Shown: piece by piece, positions 15,452 to 24,900 of the stretch
Layout of the letters: every line of letters starts with the position of its first letter
How positions within the stretch are numbered: the stretch's first letter is position 1
DNA from: a bacterium
GTDB lineage: Bacteria; ARS69
DNA: 60,914 nucleotides
Reading direction: 5' to 3'
Assembly (NCBI GenBank): GCA_025774805.1
Contig: JALGZR010000041.1
Span: 1 to 60,914, forward strand
Position numbers and translations under genes: made by a program
Notes under the pieces: generated by a model
The model's database searches: none
Seen by the model: the letters and a program-made list of their open reading frames with translations, nothing else
What the model was told of the DNA's origin: nothing

Positions 15452-16557
15452 CCGACGCTCGCCACGGTCGTCGGTTTCGAGGGGGCGGTGACGGGAGGCC
15501 GCTCCGAATGTCCGGCCTCGTTCATCTCGTGGAGAATCAGAACGGAGAGCAGCCAGGAGAGCGTGGACTCGGCGCCCTGATTCGCGTTGACCCCGGCCGG
15601 GGTGAGGCCGTCGCAGCAGGCGTGCGTCTCGGGGTCGATCAGGGGAAGGCCGTGCTCGTTCCGTCCGAGGAACCAGTCGAAGCTCCGCCGCATCTCCCAC
15701 AGCCAGTCCGGGTCTCCCGTCGCGAGGAATGCCGCCCGGCAGGCGCCGACGAGCGCGGCGGCCTCGAGGGGCTGCTGGTCGAATCTCGGTCGCCGGCCGC
15801 CCCGGCGCAGCCAGCCGTCGTTGCCGATGAACGAGAGGCACCCCTCGGGAGCGGTCTGGATGTCGAGCAGCCACCGGAGAAGGCGGACGCCCCGCGCCAC
15901 GAGATCCTCCCGGTCGAGGCGGTCCCCCGCGACAATCAGCGCCTCGGGAAGGCGGGCGTTGTCGTACGTGACGATGTCCTCGTACCAGGGCCAGCCGTCC
16001 GCGCCGGGGCACGGGAACTCGTCGGCAATGCCGTCCGCCAGGCGGCCGAGCAGCGATCGGATCTCCCCGTCGCGCCGGTGTCGGCGGAGCCACGCGTCCA
16101 GGGCCAGCACGGTGAACGCACGTCCCCGGATGCTCCGGATCGTCGGAAGCAGTTCTCGGGCGTCCCGGAATAGGCCCTCGGCGAGACGGAGCGAGACCCC
16201 GATCGGCCGTCGGGCGGTCAGTTCGCCCAGGGCCCAGATCGTCCGTCCCTGGCAGTCATCCCCGCCGTCGTCGTCCAGCCAGCGGCGATCGTAGGAGAGG
16301 AAGTTGCGGAACCGCCCCGTGGTCTCGCAACGGGCATGGATCAGAAACGCCAGATACGTCTGCAGAGCGGACGCGATCGGCTCGTCCTCGGACCGCTCCG
16401 ACATCACGACCGCGGCGATCAGGGCCCGGGCGTTGTCGTCCGTCGCGTAGCCGTGGCGGCGGTTCGGAGTCGAGTACGTGGCGTGCTGCAGGAGACCGAC
16501 GTCGTCGGTCATGAGCGCGAGATGGTCCCAGCGTGGCTCCGGTAGAGACTCCGGCAT
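15448..16557 (-). CDS. Alpha-toroid protein associated with GT4/GH130 clusters
   Basis: 369 residues from ATG 16557, which overlaps the upstream GT stop by ATGA; a longer open frame upstream is antisense or out of context. The N-terminus reads HATYSTPNRRHGYATDDNAR, a motif I associate with helical-toroid domains found next to, or fused to, GT4 enzymes. The rest shows regular paired helices with W-rich loops (GWPWYEDIVTYDNARLPEAL, NDGWLRRGG, FDQQPLEAAALV) like an (alpha/alpha)6 barrel of glycan-acting proteins. Catalytic acidic pairs cannot be assigned. The tight coupling to a GT4 gene before it and a GH130 gene after it implies a role in the same glycan. It is possibly a split version of a GT4-toroid fusion. 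Confidence 0.65.
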   Translation of the reverse strand: MPESLPEPRWDHLALMTDDVGLLQHATYSTPNRRHGYATDDNARALIAAVVMSERSEDEPIASALQTYLAFLIHARCETTGRFRNFLSYDRRWLDDDGGDDCQGRTIWALGELTARRPIGVSLRLAEGLFRDARELLPTIRSIRGRAFTVLALDAWLRRHRRDGEIRSLLGRLADGIADEFPCPGADGWPWYEDIVTYDNARLPEALIVAGDRLDREDLVARGVRLLRWLLDIQTAPEGCLSFIGNDGWLRRGGRRPRFDQQPLEAAALVGACRAAFLATGDPDWLWEMRRSFDWFLGRNEHGLPLIDPETHACCDGLTPAGVNANQGAESTLSWLLSVLILHEMNEAGHSERPPVTAPSKPTTVASVG

Positions 16558-17831
16558 CACGCCCCCGTGCCCGGAACGACCTCGAGCGTCTCGACGGTCT
16601 GGCCGCGACGGGCTTCCTGGAAGATGTCGACGTAGCGCCGGGCCACGGCCGACCAGATCATGGATCGTCCGTAGTCCCAAGCGGCCCTCCGGATCTCGGT
16701 TCTGTGATCGGGCCGGCCGAGAAGATCGCGCAGGTGTTCGGCCAGTGCGTCCACGTCGCCGAACTCCATGAGGCGGCCGCGCCCGTCGGCGAGGACCTCC
16801 TCCGCGTACCAGTAGGGCGTGGAGATCACGGCCCGTCCGGTGGCCGCCGCGTAGGCGAGCGTACCGGAGACGATCTGCTCCCGTTTCGCGTACGGAGTCA
16901 CGTAGATGTCGGTGGCCCGGAGGTAGTCGCAGAGGTCGTCGAGAGTCGCGTAGCGGTTGTGGAACTCGACATTGTCCTGGATGCCGTGGCGGAGGACGCG
17001 GGACTCGAGGGACAGACGGTAGGCCTCCCCCGAGCTTCGACGTACGAGCGGATGCGTGATCCCGAGCACCACGTAGGCGACCTCGGGGAACTCCGGCACC
17101 ACGTCCCGGAGGGCATCGATCATCATCTCGATGCCCTTGTCCGGGTTCAGCAACCCGAAGGTCAGGATGACCGGACGACCTTCCAGGCCGAAGCGCCTCT
17201 TGTACGGCTCCGTGTCGTCGAACGGCACGTCGGGGGCCCCGTGATGGACGACCCGCACCTTGCCCGGGGGCGTGTCATAGTGATCGATCACCATCTCCCG
17301 GGCCCGGCGCGACATCACCACCAGAGAGTGGCTGCGGCGCGCGAGCATCTCCAGGGTGGCCCGCTGGGCCGGCGTGGGCCGCGTCAGAACGGTGTGGAGC
17401 GTCGTAACGAGTGGCTCGTGCAGCGCGTCCACGAACTCCAGGAGATCGATTCCGTCCTCGCCGCCGAAAAGCCCGAACTCGTGCTGCAGACAGACGACCT
17501 CGGCATCGCTTCGGTTCAGGAAGTCGGCGGCGCGATGGTATTCCTCGATCCGATGCTGCCGGAACGAGAGGGCCACTTCCGGGCCGTAGTCGTAGGTGTT
17601 GTCCCCGTCGTTCACGGCGACGATCGAAACGTGATCCCCGGTCCCGATCGGTTGGTCGAGGTACTCGGCCACCGCCGTGGCCAGATCGTGCGTGAACGTG
17701 GCGATCCCGCAGCGGCGGGGGACGTACGAGCCGACAAAGGATATCCGGGGAGAGAGGAAATGCATCGAGGAAGAAGACACCGAGCCACCCCTTGGCTTGG
17801 ACCCATCCACACCCCTCATGCTCGGCAGCAT
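16557..17831 (-). CDS. GT4-type glycosyltransferase (cluster copy 3), first gene of the operon
   Basis: 424 residues from ATG 17831; ATG 17765 (MHFLSPRISFVGSYVPRRCG) is an equally plausible start, because conservation begins there. GT-B fold: SYVPRRCGIATFTHDLA and VVCLQHEFGLFGGEDGIDLL in the first domain, VILTFGLLNPDKGIEMMIDA and the donor loop TPYAKREQIVSGTLAYAAAT in the second. It belongs to the same subfamily as copy 1. It leads a five-gene operon (GT4, toroid, GH130, GT4). A 12-bp perfect palindrome lies only 12 bp upstream of the first ATG, suggesting repressor control of the cluster. Substrates are not deducible, and mannose is likely from context. Confidence 0.8.
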   Translation of the reverse strand: MLPSMRGVDGSKPRGGSVSSSSMHFLSPRISFVGSYVPRRCGIATFTHDLATAVAEYLDQPIGTGDHVSIVAVNDGDNTYDYGPEVALSFRQHRIEEYHRAADFLNRSDAEVVCLQHEFGLFGGEDGIDLLEFVDALHEPLVTTLHTVLTRPTPAQRATLEMLARRSHSLVVMSRRAREMVIDHYDTPPGKVRVVHHGAPDVPFDDTEPYKRRFGLEGRPVILTFGLLNPDKGIEMMIDALRDVVPEFPEVAYVVLGITHPLVRRSSGEAYRLSLESRVLRHGIQDNVEFHNRYATLDDLCDYLRATDIYVTPYAKREQIVSGTLAYAAATGRAVISTPYWYAEEVLADGRGRLMEFGDVDALAEHLRDLLGRPDHRTEIRRAAWDYGRSMIWSAVARRYVDIFQEARRGQTVETLEVVPGTGA

Positions 17832-17842
17832 TCCGAGTCATA

Positions 17843-17854
17843 ATTACCGGTAAT
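17843..17854. promoter_or_regulatory. Perfect 12-bp palindrome, candidate operator of the glycan operon
   Basis: ATTACCGGTAAT is its own reverse complement and lies immediately upstream of the leftward GT4 operon, where a -10 region would be expected. AT-rich sequence is rare in this neighbourhood, which supports a regulatory role. The binding protein is unknown. Confidence 0.4.
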
Positions 17855-17973
17855 CTGCAAACACCGGACAGCTCTTGCGAGTTCCGGCCACGGGCGTCCG
17901 CGTAAACCCCTGGGGAGTGGAAGCTTGTCTCAGGGGCCCGGACGGCGGTCCGAGCCCGCCTCTCCCCGCAAGA

Positions 17974-18003
17974 AAAGCCCCCCGCCTCGCGACGGGGGGC
18001 TTT
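17974..18003 (-). terminator. Rho-independent terminator after the small barrel gene
   Basis: An 11-bp perfect stem (AAAGCCCCCCG with its complement) encloses an 8-nt loop. On the minus strand it ends in CTTTTCTT. It starts 30 bp past the stop of the gene at 18033, and it can also act on the plus strand. Confidence 0.85.
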
Positions 18004-18032
18004 CTCGATCCCGGATGACCTGAACTGGAGCG

Positions 18033-18584
18033 CTACGGGTTCACCCAGAAGTTGATTCCGAGCTCGCCCACATTCCAGCCGTCCGATATGAAGTCAGTCG
18101 TGGAGTCCGCCCCCTCGAATCCGGTGTCCACGATCTCGACGGCAAGCCCGTGCTTGAAGTACATCGTGACGTGATCGCCCATGTCGAAGTGACCACCGAG
18201 GCTCACAGCGATGTGGAATTCCGTCATGCTGTCCCGGGCGGTCCCGCCGGCCGGGGGATCGGTGAAGCTCGTGGACTCGAAGAGAAGGCCGGGGAAGACC
18301 CCGAAGCCCCAGCTCTCACCGGACCAGATGTCGTACTCCAGGGCCCCGGCAACCGCGAAACGGGTCTTCTCGAGCACCGGGCCCCCGTCCTCGACATCGA
18401 ACGAATCGAAGCCCAGCCCCAAATGCAGGTTCGCCTCATCGGAGACTCCGTAGAAGATGCCGATCGGAGCCGAACGGTACAGGACCCCGAGGCCGAGCTC
18501 GCCGGCGTGCCCCGCGAAGGCCGCATTCGTGCTGAGGACGATCGCGACCAGAGCGGCGGCACCGATCAAGAAGGACTTGCGCAT
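18033..18584 (-). CDS. Small exported outer-membrane beta-barrel-like protein
   Basis: 183 residues from ATG 18584, with a strong GGAGGAGAAC ribosome-binding site; longer upstream in-frame sequence is not coding-like. Signal peptide MRKSFLIGAAALVAIVLSTN-AAFA. The mature chain shows short alternating strands (ELGLGVLYRSAPIGIFYGVS, NLHLGLGFDSF, FGVFPGLLF, FHIAVSLGGHF) and ends LGINFWVNP, close to the aromatic end of small porin-like barrels. An 8-strand barrel of the OmpX/OmpW size is likely. It is a single gene with its own terminator, lying downstream of, but separated by 400 bp from, the NtrC/kinase pair. Function unknown. Confidence 0.75.
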   Translation of the reverse strand: MRKSFLIGAAALVAIVLSTNAAFAGHAGELGLGVLYRSAPIGIFYGVSDEANLHLGLGFDSFDVEDGGPVLEKTRFAVAGALEYDIWSGESWGFGVFPGLLFESTSFTDPPAGGTARDSMTEFHIAVSLGGHFDMGDHVTMYFKHGLAVEIVDTGFEGADSTTDFISDGWNVGELGINFWVNP

Positions 18585-18992
18585 GGGTAGTTCTCCTCCG
18601 GTTAAACCGGCCCTCCGGATGAACCGGGGGGACCGCAGACTCTCCCTCTCGCTTCTCGAAGGGAGTTTCGACGCGCATCCATCCCCGGTCCGAGTGACTC
18701 TCCGACCTACGGACCACCACCGTCCGCATTCATCGGATGACAGTGTGCCGGGGACGGCGGGTCTCCATTCCCGCCGCCGGGGAGAATGGCCACATCGGGA
18801 GAATCTGTAAAGTCCTCCATTCGTTTTCACGCACCCAGTTACGATCGTTCGTTCGGAAAGGATCCGCGGGCACGTTTCCGTTGGCCGCGGTCCTTTCCGG
18901 GCGAATCGTCCTCGAGGGGAGGGCCGGCACCGGAGCACTCCGGGAAGAGCGCCGGCGAGGAATGGCAGCGCTCCAGGGTGTGGTGTCGGCGG
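18585..18992. other. Intergenic region upstream of the small barrel gene
   Basis: About 400 bp with no convincing open frame. It should carry the promoter of the leftward barrel gene and the 3' untranslated part of the NtrC-type regulator. I looked for a sigma54 GG-N10-GC site here, because of the neighbouring NtrC protein, and found none. Confidence 0.4.
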
Positions 18993-20363
18993 TCAGGAAT
19001 GCCTCGCGCGGGAGAGCTTGTAGCGACGGAGCTTGTTGTAGAGCGTGCGGAGGCTCACGCCGAGAACCGAGGCCGTCCTCTTCTTGTCGCCGCCGTGATG
19101 GTCGAGCGTCGCGAGAATGAGCCGGCGCTCGGACTCGTCGATGGAGGTGCCGATCTCGACCTGGACGGAGCCGGGCCCGTTTCGAGGAGCGGCGGCGGGA
19201 TCGGCGGGGGCTCCGGGGATCGGAACGTGTCGGGGCAGGATCTCCTCGCCCGAGAGGATGAACGCGCGCTCCACGGCGTTCTTGAGCTCGCGCACGTTGC
19301 CCGGCCAGCGATGGGTCCGGATGAGTGCCGTCGTCGCGGGCGCGAACCTCTTCGTCGTCCCCTCGCGACGATTCAGGTCGTCGAGGAATCGCCGGGCCAG
19401 AAGCTCGACGTCGCTTTCCCGCTCCCGGAGGGGGGGGATCTCGATGGGGAAGACCATCAGTCGGTAGAAGAGATCCTGCCGGAGCTGGCCGACGGCAACC
19501 GCCTCCTCGGGGGAACGGTTCGTGGCGGCGATGACTCGGACATCGACGTGGATCGAGCGCGTTCCCCCGACCCTCGTCAACTCGCCGGTCTCGAGGATTC
19601 GGAGAAGCTTGACCTGGAGCTCGAGCGGCATCTCCGTGATCTCGTCCAGGAACAGGGTGCCGCCGTCGGCCCGCTCGAACATGCCGGTGTGACGTCCCGA
19701 AGCTCCCGTGAAGCTCCCCCGCTCGTGACCGAAGATCTCGGACTCGATGAGATTGGCCGGAACGGCTCCGCAGTTGACGGGAAGGAACGGCTTTCGGGAG
19801 CGACGGCTGAGCTCGTGGATCGTGCGAGCGGCCAGGTCCTTCCCGGTCCCGGTCTCGCCCGTCAATAGCACCGTGATGTCCGTGGTCGAGACCTTTTCGA
19901 GCTGATCGAAGACGCCCTGCATTGCGGGTGACGCGCCGACGATGGAGCCGAATCGCCCGAGGATCCGCAGCTCGCCCCGCAACGTCTCGATCTCCTGTCT
20001 CAGATCGAAGTTGCGCTGGACGTTGAGCAGGACCTTGCGAAGGCGGGGAAGGTCGACCGGTTTGGTGAGGTAATCCACGGCGCCGCTGCGCATCGCCTCG
20101 ACCGCCGTGTCGATGGTGCCCTGTCCCGTCACGAACACGACCTCGGTGTCCCGGTGATCCCGGAGATCCTCGAGAAGATCGAGGCCGGTTCCGTCGGGAA
20201 GATGCAGATCGATGAGGACGAGATCGGGAATCGGTTCGAAGAGCTCGGAACGCGCCCCCCGGAGGGTCTCGGCCGTGCGGACCTCGAATCCTTCTCGCTC
20301 CACCACATCACGAAGGGCGCGCAGCGTCCCGGGGTCGTCGTCTACGAGCAGAGCGATGGACAT
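18993..20363 (-). CDS. NtrC-family sigma54-dependent response regulator
   Basis: 456 residues. Receiver domain (1-120) with acidic pocket VDDD (7-10) and phospho-acceptor Asp52 in LIDLHLPDG. AAA+ domain with Walker A GETGTGKD, sigma54 loop GSFTGA, Walker B GGTLFLDEITEM and WPGNVREL. C-terminal Fis-type helix-turn-helix (KKRTASVLGVSLRTLYNKLR). All parts are intact, so it should open sigma54 promoters when phosphorylated. The cognate kinase gene lies 9 bp upstream on the same strand. A good sigma54 promoter candidate sits about 1.1 kb away at 21441, in front of a DUF1328 gene, which makes that gene a likely target. The signal is unknown. Confidence 0.92.
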   Translation of the reverse strand: MSIALLVDDDPGTLRALRDVVEREGFEVRTAETLRGARSELFEPIPDLVLIDLHLPDGTGLDLLEDLRDHRDTEVVFVTGQGTIDTAVEAMRSGAVDYLTKPVDLPRLRKVLLNVQRNFDLRQEIETLRGELRILGRFGSIVGASPAMQGVFDQLEKVSTTDITVLLTGETGTGKDLAARTIHELSRRSRKPFLPVNCGAVPANLIESEIFGHERGSFTGASGRHTGMFERADGGTLFLDEITEMPLELQVKLLRILETGELTRVGGTRSIHVDVRVIAATNRSPEEAVAVGQLRQDLFYRLMVFPIEIPPLRERESDVELLARRFLDDLNRREGTTKRFAPATTALIRTHRWPGNVRELKNAVERAFILSGEEILPRHVPIPGAPADPAAAPRNGPGSVQVEIGTSIDESERRLILATLDHHGGDKKRTASVLGVSLRTLYNKLRRYKLSRARHS

Positions 20364-20372
20364 GGGACACCC

Positions 20373-21146
20373 TCAGGCCCTCGGGGAGAGCGGCAGGAAG
20401 ATCTCCACGATCGTGCCGCCGGACGGGAGCGGCTGCAGAGCGATTCGGCCGCCGTGCTCCTCGACGAGGTGCCGCGTGACGTGCAGTCCGATTCCGGAGT
20501 GGTCGTCGCGTGTGGTGAAGTGCGCATCGAAGATCTGGGGTGCGATGGACTCCGGGATCCCGGGGCCTTCGTCCTCGATGGAGACGACCGCCTGGCTCTT
20601 CTCGGTGTGGAGCTCGAGCCCGATCCGCCCTCCCTCCCGCGTGACCTCACACGCGTTCAGGAGGACGTTCAGGATCGCCTGGGCCAGTCGACTCCTCCGG
20701 CCCGTGACCACGACGGGGCCCGAAGGGAGCTCGCGCTCGATCCTCACTCCCCGAACGAGGGACTCGTGGCGGCACTCGTCGAGAAGATCGTGAACGAGAC
20801 GCACGAGGTCGTGCGGTTCGCGCGCCTCCGGCTCGAGACCCCGGATCGACAGGGCCGCGGGAAGCATCTCGTCCAGCCGTCGCAACTCCTTCCGGATTCG
20901 TTCGACGTGCTCGAGCCGTTCTTCCGCCCCCAGCCGCTCGTCTCGAAGGGAATGGGAGAGCAGGTCCAGCTCGAGATTGAGCGTGTTCAGCGGTCCGCGG
21001 AGTCGGTGGAGGGAGGCGCGCCACAGGACGGCTTGGGTGCGGGCGAGGTTCGCAACGCGAAGATCCTCATCGAGGCGATCCGCCGCGGTCCCCTTCCGGT
21101 CCCCTTCCGAGGTCTCCCGGCAGGTCTTCTTCCTCATCTCATCCAT
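20373..21146 (-). CDS. Soluble histidine kinase, partner of the NtrC-type regulator
   Basis: 257 residues, with no membrane helix and no PAS or GAF sensor domain visible. The dimerisation helix carries ASLHRLRGPLNTLNLEL, with His47 as the likely phospho-site; the residue after His is Arg instead of the usual Glu/Asp. The ATPase domain has the N box (NVLLNACEV), G1 (DEGPGIP) and G2 (GIGLHV). It closely resembles the catalytic half of NtrB/AtoS-type kinases. With no sensor of its own it may receive the signal from a separate protein. It is the first gene of a two-gene operon, and a 430-bp region upstream separates it from the divergent DUF1328 gene. Confidence 0.88.
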   Translation of the reverse strand: MDEMRKKTCRETSEGDRKGTAADRLDEDLRVANLARTQAVLWRASLHRLRGPLNTLNLELDLLSHSLRDERLGAEERLEHVERIRKELRRLDEMLPAALSIRGLEPEAREPHDLVRLVHDLLDECRHESLVRGVRIERELPSGPVVVTGRRSRLAQAILNVLLNACEVTREGGRIGLELHTEKSQAVVSIEDEGPGIPESIAPQIFDAHFTTRDDHSGIGLHVTRHLVEEHGGRIALQPLPSGGTIVEIFLPLSPRA

Positions 21147-21288
21147 GGCTCCACCCGGATCGCGGGAGGGAAGGGACGAGCCCTGCAGACCGACAAGAAC
21201 CGGGTTGGATCGGAAATCGGCGACGGGCGGACCCCCAGTCTATCTCCCCGCGGCCGGGATTCCGAGCGTGGACGGCCTCCCGATTGAA

Positions 21289-21343
21289 ATTCTTTCACTC
21301 CGACTCTTGCAGATTCTTCACTCTCGGGTCCGCATTCCTCACG
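21289..21343. repeat. Three spaced ATTCTTCACTC-like direct repeats
   Basis: ATTCTTTCACTC (21289), ATTCTTCACTC (21313) and ATTCCTCACGC (21333) recur at 24- and 20-bp intervals, about two DNA turns apart. They lie 100-150 bp upstream of the candidate sigma54 promoter, the usual place for enhancer-binding protein sites. The match is approximate. Confidence 0.35.
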
Positions 21344-21440
21344 CCCGGCCTCCCCTCGATCTACCCCCGCAAGCGCGGAACTCCTTACTGTGAAATCAGT
21401 TCCAAGACTCGGTCCGCAGATCCCGGGGGACGGGCCGGAC

Positions 21441-21455
21441 TGGCACGGCGCGTGC
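21441..21455 (+). promoter_or_regulatory. Candidate sigma54 promoter of the DUF1328 gene
   Basis: TGGCACGGCGCGTGC has the GG (-24) and GC (-12) pairs separated by exactly 10 bases, and a perfect TGGCAC -24 box. The -12 box is GTGC rather than TTGC. Transcription would start near 21467 and give a leader of about 110 nt before the DUF1328 start. An intact NtrC-type regulator is encoded nearby. Confidence 0.6.
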
Positions 21456-21577
21456 GACTGCTCTTTTCCGTGGGGGAGCGCGCCGTGGGCGGGCCCCCCG
21501 GCGACCATCGGAGGGCAGGGGAGAAGCCGCGTCGCCTGCCGGCCCGATGACGAGGACCTTCAGAGGGGAGAGGTCGC

Positions 21578-21847
21578 GTGATCCGTCCTGACTTCGAATG
21601 GTCCGAGCTGAGCACTCCTCCGATTCAGGTGGGCTCGATCACCCTGTCCTGGGCTGTCGCCTCCGCACTGGTCGCTCTCGGAGCGGAGGTCCTCGGCTTC
21701 TCCGGCGTCGCGGCGAAGGCGGGGAAACTCGCCCAGTATCTGCTCTATGTCTCGCTGGCCCTGGGTGCGGTATCCCTCTCGTTCGGTCTGAGTTTCCGGC
21801 GGACCGTCGGGCGGGCGAGGGTTCCCCGACCCCGTTCGACGCGCTGA
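21578..21847 (+). CDS. Small DUF1328 (UPF0391)-like membrane protein
   Basis: 89 residues from GTG 21578, preceded by an AGGGGAGAGG purine run. The segment LSWAVASALVALGAEVLGFS followed by GVAAKAGKLAQYLLYVSLAL has the DUF1328 pattern: a first helix, LGF-x-GVA, then K-x-x-x-x-LL and a second helix. The family consists of short two-helix inner-membrane proteins often induced by stress. The last 20 residues are Arg-rich and probably cytoplasmic. The candidate sigma54 promoter upstream suggests control by the adjacent two-component pair. It converges on the hybrid kinase gene with a 67-bp gap. Confidence 0.65.
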   Translation: MIRPDFEWSELSTPPIQVGSITLSWAVASALVALGAEVLGFSGVAAKAGKLAQYLLYVSLALGAVSLSFGLSFRRTVGRARVPRPRSTR

Positions 21848-21914
21848 GCCGAGCTTCCCGCTCCGGGCTTCCATCATCGATCGAAGACCCTGACCCGCGT
21901 CCGGCCGGTCCGTT

Positions 21915-24900
21915 TCAGCCTCGGGCCGGCCTCACCGGAACGGCGGCCAGCATCATCATCAGGCGATTCGTGTCGAGCGGCTTCGTCATGTGGTGGGTGA
22001 AGCCCGCCTCCCGCGCGGCGTGGATCGTGTCCTCGTCCCCGAACCCCGTCAGCGCGATGAGGTGGATCCCGCTCGTCACGGGGTGCTTTCCGAGCTCTCT
22101 CGCCACCTGAAAGCCGTCCATTCCGGGCAGCCCGATGTCGCAGATCAGGACGTCGGGACGGAAGCGTCGGGCGAGCTCGATCCCGGTCTGTCCGCGGTAG
22201 GCGACCTCGACCTCGTTTCCTGCGATGGCGAGCAGCCGTTTCAGCGAGTCTGCGGAGTCCCGGTGGTCGTCGATCACCAGGATGCGGCGCGGAGTCGTGC
22301 GCTCCGGGTGCACGTCCTCCTTCGCGACCTCGGGGGGCGATTGGAGAAGAGGCAGGCGGAGCACGACCTCCGACCCCCGATCGCGTCCCTCGCTGAATAC
22401 GTTGACGATGCCGCCCTGGGCCTCGATCAAACCCTTCACGATGGGAAGTCCGAGTCCGAGCCCACCGGTCTTCCGGTTCCGCGCGAGCTCCGTCTGCACG
22501 AACGGCTCGAACACGCGCTCGAGATCGTCGGGATCGATCCCGCAGCCCGAATCCTTGACGAGGAGAACGGCCTGGTCCTTCTCCTTGTCCCGCTTCAGGA
22601 GAATGCGGACCGTTCCTCCCGCGTCCGTGAATTTCCGGGCGTTCGTTAGGAGATTGGCCATCACCTGCCGCATGCGGTGGGAATCGGCTCGGACGTGAAG
22701 GGGTTCGGAGGGCCGCTCGAGGGTGAAATCGATGCCTGCCGCCTCGAGCTCGGTCCGCATCGACTCGACGACCTCGACAACGAGCCGGTTCAGCTCCACG
22801 GGCTCGGGACGAAGGGTGAGCTTCGAGCTCGCGATCTGCGAGATCTCGAGAAGATCGTCCACGAGGCGCGCGAATTGATCGACCTGCCGATCGATGATTC
22901 GGCGCATCTGCAGGTCGACCGACTCCTCGGCCGGTTCGCCGGAAGGGGAGTCCGGGTCGGTCCCGGCGTCCGAATCGCCATTCGACCGTGAGTCGTCGGG
23001 GGTCCGGCCTGCGTCGCCCCTCTTCTCGTCCGTAGCGGAGAGGACCTGCAGCGCCGTGCGAACAGACCCCAGCGGGTTCCGGAGCTCGTGCCCGAGCATG
23101 TGAATGAAGTTGTCCTTGGCCTCGCTGGTGGCCTTCGCCTCCGCGCTGGCGCGTCGCTCCGCCTCGTAGAGGCTGGCATTGTCCATGGCAATCGTCGCCT
23201 GCGCGGCGAGGCTGACGGCCATCTCCTCGTCGCGGTCGAGAAACGCGGCGGGTTCGGTGTGCCCGAACAGAAGTCCGCCCCAGATCCTGCCGGACCGGGA
23301 GGCGACGGGCACCGCCATGTAACTCCGAATCTCCTTCGCCCTTCTCGAGGGGTCGACCTCGGGGAGGTTCCTCCGGTACTCGGGATTCACCCGCACGTCC
23401 GGGATTCGAACGACCCCCTCCGTCCGAAGAATCGGCTCCAGAAGAACCGTCGTGTCGGGAAAGTCCTCGACGGTGATCGTGTTCATGAGCGGACCCGAGG
23501 TCGCGATCCGGGTCTCCGTGAGACCCGTCTCGCGGGTCAGCTCGTAGGCCAGGGCACCGAACTCGGCCCGGGTGAGCTCGGTCGCCGCGTCCGTGACCGC
23601 CTGGACGACCTTTTCCAAATTGAGCTCGGCGGACACCACCCGCCCGAGCGTCTGCGTCCGGCGCAGGGCGTCCTCCGTACGCCGCCGCTCGGTCACCTCG
23701 ATTCGCAGGTCCTTCATCGACTGCTCGAGCTCGAGGGTGCGGTCCTTGACCGCGTCTTCGAGACGGCGCGCCCGTCGGGCCGCGACGTCCCCGAAGTGAA
23801 CGGTGAGGGTCAGCAGGAGCGCGATGAGGAAGCTCACCACGAGAGCGAGCTCGGGGAGAGGAGTCACGAGGGCGGCGAGCAGCTCCCGCTTCGGCTGAAT
23901 GATCGCCTCCCAGGGGACCGGTCCCGGAACATCGATCGAGTCCCGGCGCAGCCATCGATCCTCGGAGTCGAAACGGTCGTCTCCGTCCCGGAAGATCTCC
24001 TTTCCCTGGCACAGGATGGTCAGCGAGTAACCATAGGACAGGTGAGAAGAGAGGCCGGAGAGCGCCAGGTCCGCGTTGAACACGCCGGAAAGAAAGGCCT
24101 CGGGGTGGTGGGGTGCGGCGAGCGGAATGATCACCCGGAAAGCGGTTGCCCCGTCCTCGAACGCGAATGGTCCCACGACCACCGGCAGGCCCGATCGCCG
24201 GGACAGCTCGAGCGCCTCCTCGCGAAGCTGCGCATTCTCGTCGGTCTCGGCGAGCCGACTCGGAACGGCATCCATCGCGGCGACGATGCGGGGCACGAAG
24301 TCCGCGTCGATCCACTCGATCATCTCGAAGCCCCGGAAGGCGCCCACCGTCACGCGGGCGTCCTCCTGCCAGTCCACCGGAGAGGACCACCCGACCGCCT
24401 TGCCGTGGCCCGCCAGCCGGGTGAGGGAGATGACGATCGCCTCCGTGCCCGTCTCCATCTGACGGCGAATGCCCTGCGACGTCGCGTCGGACAGGAGGCG
24501 GATGTTGTGCCGATTCTGGGATCTCAGCGCCTCCGAGAAGAGGAGGCCGGCCAGGGCCGCGACCGATCCGACGAGCACGGGGCGCCACCACGAACGGCTC
24601 AGACGAGTGGCGGACTCCCGCAGGAAGGCGTAGGCGACCAATCCCGTTCCGATGATCGTGAAGCCGAGTGACGAGTGGATCGCCATCCGGGTGTACCGGC
24701 CCCACCGAAACGCCTGGGTCACATCGACCGCGTAGCCCAGCAGCGCGACCGCGCCGAGAGCGACGACGCCCACGCCGAGGAGGGCGCCGGTGAACGCCGA
24801 ACGGCGCACGACGATGAGACCCGCGGCCAGCAGACCGAAGGCGATCGCCGTGTTCGGCGGCAACCGTCCGGGGAAGGGGCGGCGCCCGATTTCGAACAGA

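Noticed and set aside
18585-18992. Sigma54 promoter for the small barrel gene
   Set aside because: GGCAC occurs, but no GC pair at the required 10-base spacing was found.
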